Source of the DNA: a bacterium
GTDB taxonomy: Bacteria; Armatimonadota; Fimbriimonadia; Fimbriimonadales; Fimbriimonadaceae
NCBI GenBank assembly: GCA_013823945.1
Contig: PNMZ01000007.1
Span: forward strand, 78,321 to 142,320
DNA length: 64,000 nucleotides
Direction of reading: 5' to 3'
In this document: piece by piece, positions 23,153-32,290 of the stretch
Position numbering within the stretch: position 1 is the first letter of the stretch
Layout: each line of letters starts with the position of its first letter
The notes under the pieces: generated by a model
What the model was told of the DNA's origin: nothing
Database searches by the model: none
What the model saw: only the letters and a program-made list of their open reading frames with translations
Program-made: the position numbers and the translations under genes

Positions 23153-25480
23153 TTATTGGATTGAAAGCCGCTTTATCTTGATTGGTTTACCGGTGATGTG
23201 GAGGCGGTGAGGGGATTGTTTGGCGCGGGAGCCGTTGATTTTGACGAATTTGTGACCGGGAGTCAGGAGGAAGTTGGGGGTGATGGGGTCGTGGCCTTGG
23301 TGGAGGGTTTCGGTGGTGATTTCGAGGCCTTTCTTGGTGCCTCGGACGGTGATTTGGATTTCAGTGTATTCGCCGTGGGTGTGGTTGTCGGTCAGTCCGT
23401 CGTCGGCGAGGTAGGTGGTGGTGGTTTCGCCGCGCCAGTCCTCGGGGAAAGCGAGGAGGAAGGCCGGGGCATCAAGGTTGACGCGGTTGGTGGTGGGGAG
23501 TTCTGGCTGGAGCGGCGTGATGCTCGCGGTGCGGAAGAAGAGGGGGGTCTCGGTGCGTTTTGCTTGGAGGACGTATTTGCCGGGGGCCATCCAGGTGCCA
23601 GTGGCGGCATCGAACCATGGGTGTTTACCGGGAAGGACGAGGCCGCGCGTTTCGGATTTTTGTTCGATGATGGGGGCTTGGAGGATGTTGGGGCCAACGA
23701 GGAATTGATCGTTGATTTCATCGAGGTTTTTGCCGGAGAAGTCGTGGAACAGAGGGCGGAGGAATGGCGCTCCGGTTCGTTCGTGGGCGATGAAGAGGTT
23801 GTAGAGATACGGCAGGAATTGATAGCGAAGCCGGATGTAGTGGGCGACGTTATCCCGGGTGGTAGCGGGGTAGGCAAATGGTTCTTGGGGTTTGGTGCCG
23901 TTGTTGCTGTGATTGCGGGCGAAGGGGAAGAGGAAGTTGGCTTGCATCCAGCGCTCCATGAGTCGGGGGGCGGAATTTCCGCCGAATCCACCGATGTCGG
24001 CACCATTGAAGATGTGACCGGAGAGGTTCATGCCGAGGCTGGTGGTGATGCTGAGTTTGAGATAGAAATCGTTGGCGACATTGTCACCTGTCCAGATGGC
24101 GGCATAGCGCGAGGTTCCGGTGAATCCGGATCGTGAGAGGATGAAGGGGCGTTCGTTGGGGACGGCTTGTTTGAACCCGGCGAAGGTGGCCATTTGCATC
24201 CCGAGGCTGTATTGGTTGCGGTGGAGGTGGTGACTGTGCCGGCCGTTTTGGAAGAGCATATCGGAGGGGTCGACGGGTCCGGTGGAGGGGTCGTTCATGT
24301 CCACCCAGCAGGCACCGAATCCGGAGTTTCGGAATTCGGAAGAGTAGGTTGCCCACCACTCGCGAGGTTTGGTAAGAGTGAAGTCGGGGAATACGGTTTC
24401 GCCGGGCCAAACGAGGCCGATGAAGGGATTTCCTTCGGTGTTTTGGCAGAAGACATTTTGCTTGATGCCGTCGTCATAAACGCGGTATCCGGGTTCGGAT
24501 TTCACGCCGGGGTCAATGATGGGGACGATGCGAATGTTGTCTTTGGCGAGTTCTTTGGCAGTGCCTTCCACCTTTTGGGGAAAAAGTGACTCATTGGTTT
24601 GGAAGATTCGATAGCCATCCATGTAGTCGAGGTCGAGCCAAAGACCGGAGACAGGGATTTCGTGCTTTTTGAATTGGTCGCGAAGGTTGATGAGGTCATT
24701 GTGTCCGCCGTAACCCCAGCGGGATTGGTGGTAGCCGAGGCTCCAAACGGGTGGGCGCGGACAGGTGCCAACCAATTGGTTGAGTTTGGATGTAAGTTCA
24801 GCGAGTGACTCGGCGGTGAGGATGACGAGATCAGGTTGTCCATCGTACGCACCGAGGATGAGGTGGGGGGATGTGCGTTGCCATTCGACAAAGACTCGGG
24901 AGTCGTCTTTGCCGGGGGTTTCCATGAAAGTGGGGGCAGGGTTGTGGAGGAGGAATCCGGCGTATTGGTTTTCGGCGAACTTGACTGCGATGTAGGGGGT
25001 TGTGAAGTAGCTGGGGTCGGTGGGATGGCCCCCCCATTGCGCCCAGTGGAAGTCTGACCAGACATCGGTGTTCCAGTTGACGGTGCGGTATCCGGACAGT
25101 TCGAGTTCGCCGAATGATTTCTGGCCCATTCCGTAATAGCGGGTGGATTCGGCAACGAGGAATTGAAAGATGGAGGCTTGTCCGTTAAGCCCAATACTCG
25201 CTTCGGGCACGCCGAGAATTGTTTGATTTTCAGCGGGGATGACGAGTTGATTGTCGGTGAAGTGGGCGGACGGGGTTTTGAGTGGGTCGGGGAAATTGAG
25301 AGGCGTGAGGGCGAGATTTTCGGGCCAGGTATCTCCGGCGGTGAGGTGGATGCGGTGGATGTTATTTTGGTAGGAAGTGATGTGGAGATGGGCTAGGCGG
25401 TTTTTGAATTGGAGAGAGTTATTTTTCCCGGCTTGGGCAAAGGTGAAGTTTGCGGGGCTGGGGTACTTGTTGTAGAACAT
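23153..25480 (-). CDS. Glycoside hydrolase family 31 alpha-glucosidase
   Basis: 775 residues. N-terminal beta-sandwich, then a (beta/alpha)8 barrel. GLWLDLDYMDGYRIF near residue 285, the nucleophile Asp at about 395 in GACWVDMNDPS (usually W-x-D-M-N-E), and acid/base Asp at about 462 in the AAIWTGDN block. It removes alpha-linked glucose or related sugars from non-reducing ends. No signal peptide, so it acts on imported oligosaccharides. C-terminal beta domains from about 600. No sugar transporter is nearby. Confidence 0.93.
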   Translation of the reverse strand: MFYNKYPSPANFTFAQAGKNNSLQFKNRLAHLHITSYQNNIHRIHLTAGDTWPENLALTPLNFPDPLKTPSAHFTDNQLVIPAENQTILGVPEASIGLNGQASIFQFLVAESTRYYGMGQKSFGELELSGYRTVNWNTDVWSDFHWAQWGGHPTDPSYFTTPYIAVKFAENQYAGFLLHNPAPTFMETPGKDDSRVFVEWQRTSPHLILGAYDGQPDLVILTAESLAELTSKLNQLVGTCPRPPVWSLGYHQSRWGYGGHNDLINLRDQFKKHEIPVSGLWLDLDYMDGYRIFQTNESLFPQKVEGTAKELAKDNIRIVPIIDPGVKSEPGYRVYDDGIKQNVFCQNTEGNPFIGLVWPGETVFPDFTLTKPREWWATYSSEFRNSGFGACWVDMNDPSTGPVDPSDMLFQNGRHSHHLHRNQYSLGMQMATFAGFKQAVPNERPFILSRSGFTGTSRYAAIWTGDNVANDFYLKLSITTSLGMNLSGHIFNGADIGGFGGNSAPRLMERWMQANFLFPFARNHSNNGTKPQEPFAYPATTRDNVAHYIRLRYQFLPYLYNLFIAHERTGAPFLRPLFHDFSGKNLDEINDQFLVGPNILQAPIIEQKSETRGLVLPGKHPWFDAATGTWMAPGKYVLQAKRTETPLFFRTASITPLQPELPTTNRVNLDAPAFLLAFPEDWRGETTTTYLADDGLTDNHTHGEYTEIQITVRGTKKGLEITTETLHQGHDPITPNFLLTPGHKFVKINGSRAKQSPHRLHITGKPIKIKRLSIQ

Positions 25481-25538
25481 GGGCCAGGTTCAATTGTGCT
25501 TGTTTGGGGGTTTGGGCCTGGGTCAGTTTTGCGGGGGA

Positions 25539-26633
25539 TCAAGAATGCCAAAACGAATTTGAATTTCGGCCGGGGGCAAGAGTTTGTCCTGATTGGGTGA
25601 TGGCATGTTTGGCGAGTGCGGACTGCACAACTGTTTGCGTCCAAGAAGTGGACCATCCGAGTTCGGCGGTGAGGTGAGAAATGGTGTTTTCTGTCGCCTC
25701 TTCGGGGGTGTTTTGGTGGGCTTCGAGATGGATGATGAGAGCTTGGATCGCTTGATTGATTTGGTCTCGTTGGCGGAGTTTGGTTTGAGCGACAATGCCG
25801 TTTCGGGGGGCGAGGACAGCGGTTGCGGAAAAGATGATTCCGAGAAGAGTTGCGATCATTCCGGAAACGCTTAGGTCGAAAGTGAAAGCGAGCCATGTTC
25901 CGACAAGGGATGTTGCAAGTCCGAAGAGGGCACTGATTCGGAGAACGCCGCTGACGCGGTGACTGAGGAGTCGTGCGGTTGCGGCAGGAATGATAACAAG
26001 GGCCACGGTGAGAATCGCTCCGACGGCGGCGAATGCGGAGATTGTGCTGACGCTGACGATGGTCATGAGACCGTAGTGGAGAGCGATGGGGGTGAATCCA
26101 CTCACGGTGGCGAGGAGGGGGTCGAAGGTGGCTAGTTTAAGCTCTTTTCGAAAAAGGGTCAGGAAAAGAGTGGTGACGATGAGGGCGAAGCCGAGCAACC
26201 AGATGGATTGGGGGCCGAGATCTGTTCCGCCTAATTTTAGTCGGTCAAATGGGGCGAGCGTGACTTCGCCAAAGAGGACGGAGTCGGTATCGAGGTGGAC
26301 GTTGCTGAAGTCTTGGCTGATCCAGATGACTCCAAGAGCAAACAAGAAGGGGAAGACGAGGCCGATTGCGGCGTCTTGCTTGATCCGGCGTTTGCCAGTG
26401 AGATATTCGACGAGCCAGACAGTCAGCATTCCGCTCAAGAGGGCACCAATCAGCCCAGTCAGAAGGTTTGGTCCGTTTGCGATCCAGAATCCGGCAACGA
26501 GTCCGGGGAGGATGCTGTGGCTGATGGCGTCGGCAATCATTGCGGATTTTCGGATGATCAAGTAGGCACCTGCGAGGGCACAAGTGAATCCTGCGAGTCC
26601 GGCAATGAGATAGATCCAGATGAGTGGACTCAT
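25539..26633 (-). CDS. Zn/Mn ABC transporter permease with C-terminal extension (TroC/TroD-like)
   Basis: 364 residues. ABC-3 permease domain with about eight or nine helices up to residue 270: CALAGAYLIIRKSAMIADAI and HSILPG at the start, AVGAILTVALVIIPAATARLL later. The last 90 residues are cytoplasmic and helical (RDQINQAIQALIIHLEAHQN, ELGWSTSWTQTVVQSALAKH), similar to the winged-helix tail some TroC/MntB proteins carry. This may sense metal or gate transport. Overlaps the second permease gene by four bases. Confidence 0.9.
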   Translation of the reverse strand: MSPLIWIYLIAGLAGFTCALAGAYLIIRKSAMIADAISHSILPGLVAGFWIANGPNLLTGLIGALLSGMLTVWLVEYLTGKRRIKQDAAIGLVFPFLFALGVIWISQDFSNVHLDTDSVLFGEVTLAPFDRLKLGGTDLGPQSIWLLGFALIVTTLFLTLFRKELKLATFDPLLATVSGFTPIALHYGLMTIVSVSTISAFAAVGAILTVALVIIPAATARLLSHRVSGVLRISALFGLATSLVGTWLAFTFDLSVSGMIATLLGIIFSATAVLAPRNGIVAQTKLRQRDQINQAIQALIIHLEAHQNTPEEATENTISHLTAELGWSTSWTQTVVQSALAKHAITQSGQTLAPGRNSNSFWHS

Positions 26634-27493
26634 GCGGTCTTGACCTCTGGTGTGCGTTTTTTGCGGTGTGAAAGGGAATAAAGGATTTGGGACAAAGCGA
26701 CCGCTAGAGTTGAAATGATGACAACAGTTGGTCCGGTAGGAAGGTTTGGCGTATTGACCGAAATCAGAGCTCCGGTTGCGGAACTAACAAGCCCAAAGAT
26801 CGCGGCAATGATGAGAAGTTGAGATGTGCTCCTCACCCACGGTCGGGCGGCAATGGTGGGAGCGACAAGGAGGGCACTGAGGAGAACAACGCCGACAGTA
26901 TTGAGCCCGATGATGATTCCTGCAACGAGGAGGGTGGTTTGAAGGAACTCGATTCGGGCTGTATTGAGCCCGGAAGCTCGAGCAAAATCCGGATCAAAGG
27001 CGAGGAGTTGGTAGGGTTGGCGAATACGAATGAGGACAGCGGTTGCAACCGTTCCGACGATCAGGATGGCAATCACGTTTTCTTGAACAAGGGCGGCGGC
27101 TTGACCAAAGAGGATTGTGTCGAGACCGGCTTGGTTTGCGGAGGGAGAGCGTTGGATCAGGCTGAGCAGGAGGACGCCGAGTCCGAAAAGTGATGTCAGG
27201 GCAATACCGAGGGCGGTATTCCAGTCGGTTCGGGTTTTGGTTGTGATCCACCGCACCCATGCCATGGCAAGTCCAGCGGTGAGGGCTGCTCCGATGAGGA
27301 TTGGGAGGGGGGCTTTACTTCCGGTGAGCAGAAATCCTAGGCAAACTCCGGGAAGGGCAGCGTGGGCAAGAGTGTCTCCGACAAGGCTTTGTCGGCGAAG
27401 GACGGCGAAGCTCCCCAGGATGGCGCAAAACAGGCCAAGAGACATTGTGCCGAGGAGGATTGTGCGGAGGGTGTAGTCGGTGAATATGCTCAC
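26630..27493 (-). CDS. Zn/Mn ABC transporter permease
   Basis: 287 residues, ABC-3 family. Motifs SLVGDTLAHAALPGVCLGF near residues 34-52 and VGVVLLSALLVAPTIAARPW near 205. Eight or nine membrane helices. Forms the channel with the other permease, 25539-26633. All four transporter genes overlap by ATGA, so they are strongly coupled. Confidence 0.92.
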   Translation of the reverse strand: MSIFTDYTLRTILLGTMSLGLFCAILGSFAVLRRQSLVGDTLAHAALPGVCLGFLLTGSKAPLPILIGAALTAGLAMAWVRWITTKTRTDWNTALGIALTSLFGLGVLLLSLIQRSPSANQAGLDTILFGQAAALVQENVIAILIVGTVATAVLIRIRQPYQLLAFDPDFARASGLNTARIEFLQTTLLVAGIIIGLNTVGVVLLSALLVAPTIAARPWVRSTSQLLIIAAIFGLVSSATGALISVNTPNLPTGPTVVIISTLAVALSQILYSLSHRKKRTPEVKTA

Positions 27494-28215
27494 GGTTTGA
27501 GGACTCCAGCGAATCCATATGTTTGAGCGAGGAGTTCAGGAGTAAAAATTCCAGCGGTTGGTCCGGAGGCAATAATTTTGCGGTTCAGGAGGGTGATGTG
27601 GTCAAAGTACTGACCTACGGTTTCCAGGTCGTGGTGGACGACAATGGCGGTTTTTCCAGCGGAGCGCATGGATTGAAGGACTTCAAAAATTTGTTGTTCG
27701 CTGGCGGCATCGATTCCGGCGAACGGTTCATCCATCAGGGTGACAGGGGCATTTTGGGCGAGTGCACGGGCCAGGAATACGCGTTGTTGCTGGCCGCCAG
27801 AAAGCTCCGAGATTTGGCGATGGGCAAAATCTTGCATTCGGACGGCTTCGAGGGCGGCTTGGGCGCGATCATGTTCGGCTTTGCCGGGGCGCTTGAACCA
27901 TCCGAGTGATCGATAGGTTCCCATGAGAACAACTTCGGCGACGTCGGTAGGGAAATCCCAGTCGACGGAGGAGCGTTGTGGGACGTAGCCAAGGCTCTTG
28001 ATTCCCTCGGGGTTGGGGGTATTGAGGATGGAGATCGTTCCGGCCGACGGTTTCTGGAGTCCCAAGATCGTGCGGATGAGAGTGGACTTTCCGGCTCCGT
28101 TCGGTCCGACGATGGCGCAAAGTTTTCCGGCAGGGAGATCGAGATCGATATCAAAGAGAACGGGTTCGGCGTGGTAGGAAACGGTGAGGTCACGAATGGA
28201 GAGGGAGTTGCTCAT
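27490..28215 (-). CDS. Zn/Mn ABC transporter ATP-binding protein
   Basis: 241 residues. Walker A VGPNGAGKST at about residues 37-46, Q-loop YVPQRSSVDWDFP, signature LSGGQQQRVFLARAL near 135-149, Walker B VTLMDEPFAGID and the H-loop HHD. The SVDWDFP segment after the Q-loop is typical of manganese/zinc importers. Energises the permeases at 25539 and 26630. Confidence 0.94.
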   Translation of the reverse strand: MSNSLSIRDLTVSYHAEPVLFDIDLDLPAGKLCAIVGPNGAGKSTLIRTILGLQKPSAGTISILNTPNPEGIKSLGYVPQRSSVDWDFPTDVAEVVLMGTYRSLGWFKRPGKAEHDRAQAALEAVRMQDFAHRQISELSGGQQQRVFLARALAQNAPVTLMDEPFAGIDAASEQQIFEVLQSMRSAGKTAIVVHHDLETVGQYFDHITLLNRKIIASGPTAGIFTPELLAQTYGFAGVLKP

Positions 28216-29129
28216 TTGAGGGCGTTCGCGATGGTGTTGGTGTTATGGCGAATCATGCCGATGTAGGTTGCTTCGGGAGTTCCGTTTGCACCGAGGGCAT
28301 CGGAGAAAAGTTCGCCGCCGATTTTGACTTCCCAGTTCCGGTCTTGGACAGCTTTTTGAAGGGCGCGGATGGTGGCGGGATTGACACTGGTTTCGACGAA
28401 GATAGCTTTGATTTTTTTGGATGCGATTGTGTCTGCGAGTTGGACGATGGTTTGAGCGGAGGCTTCGGTGACGGTGTTGGTGCCTTGGATTCCGAGGACT
28501 TGGAGGTTGTAGCGCTTGCCGTAGTACTCGAAGGCGTCGTGGGCAGTGATCAACACACGGCTATCTTCGGGAATTGAGTTGAGGCTTTTTCGAGTTTCTG
28601 CGTCGAGTTCTTTGAGTTCAGATTGATAGGCTTTCCAATTGTTGACGACATGCATGCTGATGGATTTTCCGCGCATGTCGGTGAGTTTTTTGGCGAGAGC
28701 GGTGCCGACTTCTTGCCAGAGGGTGGGGTCGTGCCAGATGTGGGGGTCAGATTGTCCGCCGGTGGACAGGATGAGGTTTTTGGGGATTGCCTCGCCCGCA
28801 CTGAATGATTTTTCGCCGAGGCTTTCGAGGATGTCGGTCATTCGGCCTTCGAGGTGGAGTCCGCCATAGACGACGAGGTCGGCGGATTGGATTTTCTCGA
28901 GGTCTCCAGCGGTGGGTTTGTAAAGGTGGGGATCAACGCCGGGGCCCATGAGGGGGGTGACTTCGCAATGCTCCCCGCAGATGTTGGTGGTGAGGTCAGC
29001 GAGCATTCCGGTTGTGGCGACAACGTTTATTTTGGTGGAAGAGGAGTTTTGTTGAGTTTGGCAACCAGTTAAGATGCCTGCGGCTAGAGTGCAGATGAGC
29101 AGGAGGCGGAAGAGTGAACCCAGGTGCAT
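28212..29129 (-). CDS. TroA-like Zn/Mn-binding lipoprotein
   Basis: 305 residues. Lipoprotein signal ending LAAGILTGC (Cys at about 22), so anchored at the membrane face. Metal site of cluster A-I proteins: GPGVDPHLYKPTAGD with the first His at about 68, DPHIWHD near 131-137, and VETSVNPATI toward the end. The GVDPHLY-x-TAGD form matches TroA, which takes zinc or manganese. Preceded by a TATAAT box and the inverted repeat at 29134-29147. First gene of the importer operon. Confidence 0.92.
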   Translation of the reverse strand: MHLGSLFRLLLICTLAAGILTGCQTQQNSSSTKINVVATTGMLADLTTNICGEHCEVTPLMGPGVDPHLYKPTAGDLEKIQSADLVVYGGLHLEGRMTDILESLGEKSFSAGEAIPKNLILSTGGQSDPHIWHDPTLWQEVGTALAKKLTDMRGKSISMHVVNNWKAYQSELKELDAETRKSLNSIPEDSRVLITAHDAFEYYGKRYNLQVLGIQGTNTVTEASAQTIVQLADTIASKKIKAIFVETSVNPATIRALQKAVQDRNWEVKIGGELFSDALGANGTPEATYIGMIRHNTNTIANALK

Positions 29130-29133
29130 TTTG

Positions 29134-29152
29134 TTAACCTTGGTTAATTATA
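29134..29152 (-). promoter_or_regulatory. Promoter -10 box overlapping an inverted repeat (possible metalloregulator operator)
   Basis: TTAACC (29134-29139), two bases, GGTTAA (29142-29147), immediately followed by ATTATA, which is TATAAT on the minus strand (29152-29147). A repressor of the DtxR/MntR or Fur type sitting here would block the polymerase. The ATG is only about 17 bases beyond the -10 box, so the mRNA would have a very short leader. No good -35 is seen. Confidence 0.55.
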
Positions 29153-29187
29153 GGGGATTTTTAGGTTGTTATTTTAGAGGCCTAGGG

Positions 29188-29225
29188 AAAAAGAAACCCC
29201 CTCGGTGAGTAGCCGAGGGGGTTTT
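29188..29225 (-). terminator. Terminator, probably bidirectional
   Basis: 12-bp stem AAACCCCCTCGG / CCGAGGGGGTTT with a 7-base loop. On the minus strand it is followed by TTTCTTTTT, so it ends the lipoprotein gene 29258-29623; T residues also follow on the plus strand. Confidence 0.9.
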
Positions 29226-29257
29226 GTTGTTTCTGAACTAGTCAGAAACGGTTGTGA

Positions 29258-29623
29258 TTAGTGACCTTCGCCTTCAGCGTGGTTGTGTCCGGTGTGATCT
29301 TCGCCATCTTTCTTCATGTCAGCAGCGCCTTCCTTAACGGTTTCGCCTGCTTTTTCCATGGCTTCGCCAGCTTTTTCACCAGCTTCGGCTGCGCCTTCTT
29401 TCACGGCTTCGCCTGCACCTTCGACGGCTTCGCCAGCTTTGTCAGCGGCTTCTCCGGCGGCGGCACCTGCATCTTCAACTGCTTCGCCAGCTTTTTCGCC
29501 AGCATCGGTTGCGGTTTCAGCGGCTTTGTCGCCAGCTTCGGCAGCTTGCTCACATCCAACGAAAGCAAATGCGCTCAAAAGAAGAGCGGCAACTGCGACG
29601 AGGAAGAACTTGTTGTTTTTCAT
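29258..29623 (-). CDS. Ala/Glu-rich lipoprotein with histidine-rich tail
   Basis: 121 residues. Lipoprotein signal with Cys at residue 24 (AFVGCEQ). Residues 28-105 are repeats of A-G-E-K-A-G-E-A-x-E type, similar to LEA-like 11-residue amphipathic repeats. The end, HTGHNHAEGEGH, holds four His and could bind metal. It stands directly upstream of the Zn/Mn importer on the same strand but is separated by a terminator, so it is its own unit. A periplasmic metal buffer or envelope-stress protein is possible; low complexity prevents family assignment. Confidence 0.75.
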   Translation of the reverse strand: MKNNKFFLVAVAALLLSAFAFVGCEQAAEAGDKAAETATDAGEKAGEAVEDAGAAAGEAADKAGEAVEGAGEAVKEGAAEAGEKAGEAMEKAGETVKEGAADMKKDGEDHTGHNHAEGEGH

Positions 29624-29787
29624 GATTTGACTATAGTCTCCAGTGTTGTTTTTGCCCGTTTCCCAAATTTTTGAATGGTAGCGGACTGTTTTCAGGACGT
29701 AATTCTGAGTTGCGAGGATGCAATTTCAGGGATTGGGGCCTCATTCGGCATTGAATTGAAGCTACAAACGACCTAGTGAATTTAACA

Positions 29788-29822
29788 GTATAGCCCGGTG
29801 GATGGTTCCCGACCGGGCTACT
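29788..29822 (-). terminator. Hairpin downstream of the outer-membrane protein gene
   Basis: TAGCCCGG and CCGGGCTA form an 8-bp stem with a 14-base loop. No strong T-run follows on either strand, so terminator function is tentative. The rest of 29624-29834 holds no gene. Confidence 0.45.
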
Positions 29823-29834
29823 CAGGATGCCGGA

Positions 29835-30926
29835 TTAGAATCGGAGGGCGTAGGAAAGGAGTCCGCTGGAATTGCCCCCGAAGGCGAGATTGAATCCGCC
29901 GAGGCCAACTCCGAGAGTGAAACCTGAGCGCGATTCGTAGCCACCGCGAAGGGCGATTGAACCAGCCATGAGTTCCGCACCAGCCCGGAATTCTTGTGAT
30001 CCGGCACCGTTGAACATATCAACGAAGTCGGCGGCAAAGACAACTGAGCCGGGAGCGACATATCCAAACCCGGTGTTGAATGTCCGTTGGTACGGTCTGA
30101 TGATGCTGTTTTGCAGGAGGGGATCGGTTGCGTTGAAGGTTGTCCGGGGTTCGACAAGGTTTTCGATGGTTGCGCCAAAGAAGAATCCCTGATCTTTTGA
30201 GGCACTGGAGACAAATCCGAGGTCGAGGCCGACGCCTGATTCATCGAGGATGTCGTTACCGTTCATTTCTGGTGCAAGGGCACCGGCGGTGTTGTTTTGA
30301 ATACTATTGGCGTCGGCGAATCGGTGGGTGTAGTAACTGCGGACGAACTTGACTCGGATCCCGACGGAGAGATCCATATTGCCGGGAGTGTTGAGGCGTC
30401 GGCCGTAACCGATCCCAATTTGGTAACCACCCAGGCCGTAGGCATCGAGTCGTGAGTTCACAGGGACGTTGCCTTGGGCACCGGAGCTGACCCAGTTGCG
30501 CAGGTCGGCATTGGGAAGTCCAGCAACGAGGGCATCTCCGTTAAAATCGAGGGCAAATCCGTTGGCAAGAAATCCGAGGCCACCACCGGCTCCGAATTCG
30601 AATTTTTCGTCTCCAAGGGCGCGAGCGATTGTTGAGAGTTGGTTGGCGTCGAGTCCACCTTGATCGATATCGCCAAAGTAGTCGCTGAGATCGCTTAGGC
30701 TGATGCTTTGGGTTCGGAATGAGAATCGGGGGAATTGGAATCTGGCGGCGGACGGGGCGAGGCCGTACATGGCGGGGTTGAGTCTTCCGGAATAGATGTA
30801 GTCTCCCGGAAGGGCGAGACCGGCGCGGCCCATGCCGGATGCGCGCCCGGAGCCGATTGTCCAATCGGCGCATGACATGGTGGTAAGGGCAAGGGCTCCG
30901 CAGAGGAGAATCGTTCGTTTCATCAT
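29835..30926 (-). CDS. Predicted outer-membrane beta-barrel protein
   Basis: 363 residues. Signal peptide about 1-21 (ILLCGALALTTMSCA; a Cys lies at its end, but a barrel makes a lipoprotein unlikely). Then SGRASGMGRAGLALPGDYIY and the LNPA motif, as in FadL/TraF-like barrels, many alternating amphipathic strands and a C-terminal aromatic end (LLSYALRF), the usual barrel-assembly signal. The substrate is unknown. Transcribed alone, divergent from the oxidoreductase at 31031. Confidence 0.8.
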   Translation of the reverse strand: MMKRTILLCGALALTTMSCADWTIGSGRASGMGRAGLALPGDYIYSGRLNPAMYGLAPSAARFQFPRFSFRTQSISLSDLSDYFGDIDQGGLDANQLSTIARALGDEKFEFGAGGGLGFLANGFALDFNGDALVAGLPNADLRNWVSSGAQGNVPVNSRLDAYGLGGYQIGIGYGRRLNTPGNMDLSVGIRVKFVRSYYTHRFADANSIQNNTAGALAPEMNGNDILDESGVGLDLGFVSSASKDQGFFFGATIENLVEPRTTFNATDPLLQNSIIRPYQRTFNTGFGYVAPGSVVFAADFVDMFNGAGSQEFRAGAELMAGSIALRGGYESRSGFTLGVGLGGFNLAFGGNSSGLLSYALRF

Positions 30927-31030
30927 GTTTTATCCTTGGCTGAAGTGACAATTTTACTAGGCAGGTGCACTGAAATGGTTTGGGTTATTTGGTCTTTTCG
31001 ATTCGGCTAACCAGGTACATTTGGAGTCCA

Positions 31031-32290
31031 ATGCACAAACCGATTGTTGTTGTTGGTGCTGGCTTGTCCGGTTTGGTCTGCGCTCGTCGTCTGGAACAGG
31101 CGGGGCGCAATGTTTTGGTATTGGATGCAGGCGATGGGCCGGGAGGTCGAATCCGGACGGTTAATGTGGATGGTTTCCGATTGGATCGTGGGTTTCAGGT
31201 TTTTTTTGAGGCTTATCCTAATGCGAAATTAGAACTTGATTTGGCGGCATTAAATTTGAAGGATTTTGAACCTGGGTGCATGGTTTTTGATGGGAAGAAG
31301 TTGCGCGAAGTTCACCGTGAGAACATTCTGCAGACGATTTTTGGGAAATGGGTTTCAGTTACTGATCTGCTTCGTTTTAACCAATTGGGGGATGATCTTG
31401 ACCATTTGACGGAGGATGAGGTGTGGGCTTTGGAAGATGAGCCGATGGTCGATTTTTTGAGGAAACGCAAGATTAGTCAGGAGGCGATTGATCAATTTGT
31501 ACGCCCGTTTTTTGGAGGTGTGTTCTTAGATCCGACATTGGATGTGAGCAGCCGTCCATTTGCGTTTTATTGGCAGATGCTGGATCGAGCTCCAGCGACG
31601 ATTCCGGCGGAGGGAATGCAAGCGATTCCTGATCAAATTGCGGCGGGGATTAGGCAGGAGTCATTCCGATTCGGGGTTAGGGTTGAGTCGTTGGTTCGTG
31701 AAGGGGGTCGAGTTTCTGGAGTACGGCTCGACTCAGGTGAAGTCATCGAGGCGGCACTGGTTGTTTTGGCGGTTGATCAATCGGCGAGTTCACGGCTGAC
31801 GGGAATTGGGACAGAGTGGTCGGCGAGACCTTGCACAACGGTTCACTTTGCGGCGAGTGAGCGGCCATTTTTCGAGTCGATTTTGCATGTCAATGGTTCT
31901 GGGCTGGGGCGTGTGAACCATGTTGCTTGTATGACGAATGCATCCAAGTCACTAGCACCAAATGGTCAGTCATTAATTTCGGCTTCGATCTTGGGGGATC
32001 CACTGATGGGTGACTTGAATTTGGCGAAAGAAGTTCGCTATGAACTTACCAATTGGTTCCCAAAACAGAATGTGGAAGGTTGGCGACCGTTACGTGTTGA
32101 TCGGATACCACATGCTCAGATGCCACAACCAGTTGGATTTATGGATCGGTTGACGCCGATGGCTCCAGAGGATGGTTTGTTGGTGGCGGGTGAGCATACG
32201 ACTTATGCGGGAATTGATGGAGCGATTTTGAGTGGTCAGCGGGTTGCGGCCTTCGCAATGAAACCTGATCGGGAGCTTACGACGGCGTGA
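31031..32290 (+). CDS. FAD-dependent amine oxidase/phytoene desaturase-like oxidoreductase
   Basis: 419 residues from the ATG at 31031 with GGAG at 31023. N-terminal FAD site VVVGAGLSGLVCARRLEQAG, then GGRIRTVNVDGFRLDRGFQV, typical of the amine oxidase/protoporphyrinogen oxidase superfamily. The C-terminal GEHTTYAGIDGAILSGQRVA closes the FAD site. The substrate cannot be assigned. The four-gene string 31031-34699 is coupled by four-base overlaps (GTGA, ATGA, ATGA), ending in dapB. Confidence 0.87.
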   Translation: MHKPIVVVGAGLSGLVCARRLEQAGRNVLVLDAGDGPGGRIRTVNVDGFRLDRGFQVFFEAYPNAKLELDLAALNLKDFEPGCMVFDGKKLREVHRENILQTIFGKWVSVTDLLRFNQLGDDLDHLTEDEVWALEDEPMVDFLRKRKISQEAIDQFVRPFFGGVFLDPTLDVSSRPFAFYWQMLDRAPATIPAEGMQAIPDQIAAGIRQESFRFGVRVESLVREGGRVSGVRLDSGEVIEAALVVLAVDQSASSRLTGIGTEWSARPCTTVHFAASERPFFESILHVNGSGLGRVNHVACMTNASKSLAPNGQSLISASILGDPLMGDLNLAKEVRYELTNWFPKQNVEGWRPLRVDRIPHAQMPQPVGFMDRLTPMAPEDGLLVAGEHTTYAGIDGAILSGQRVAAFAMKPDRELTTA

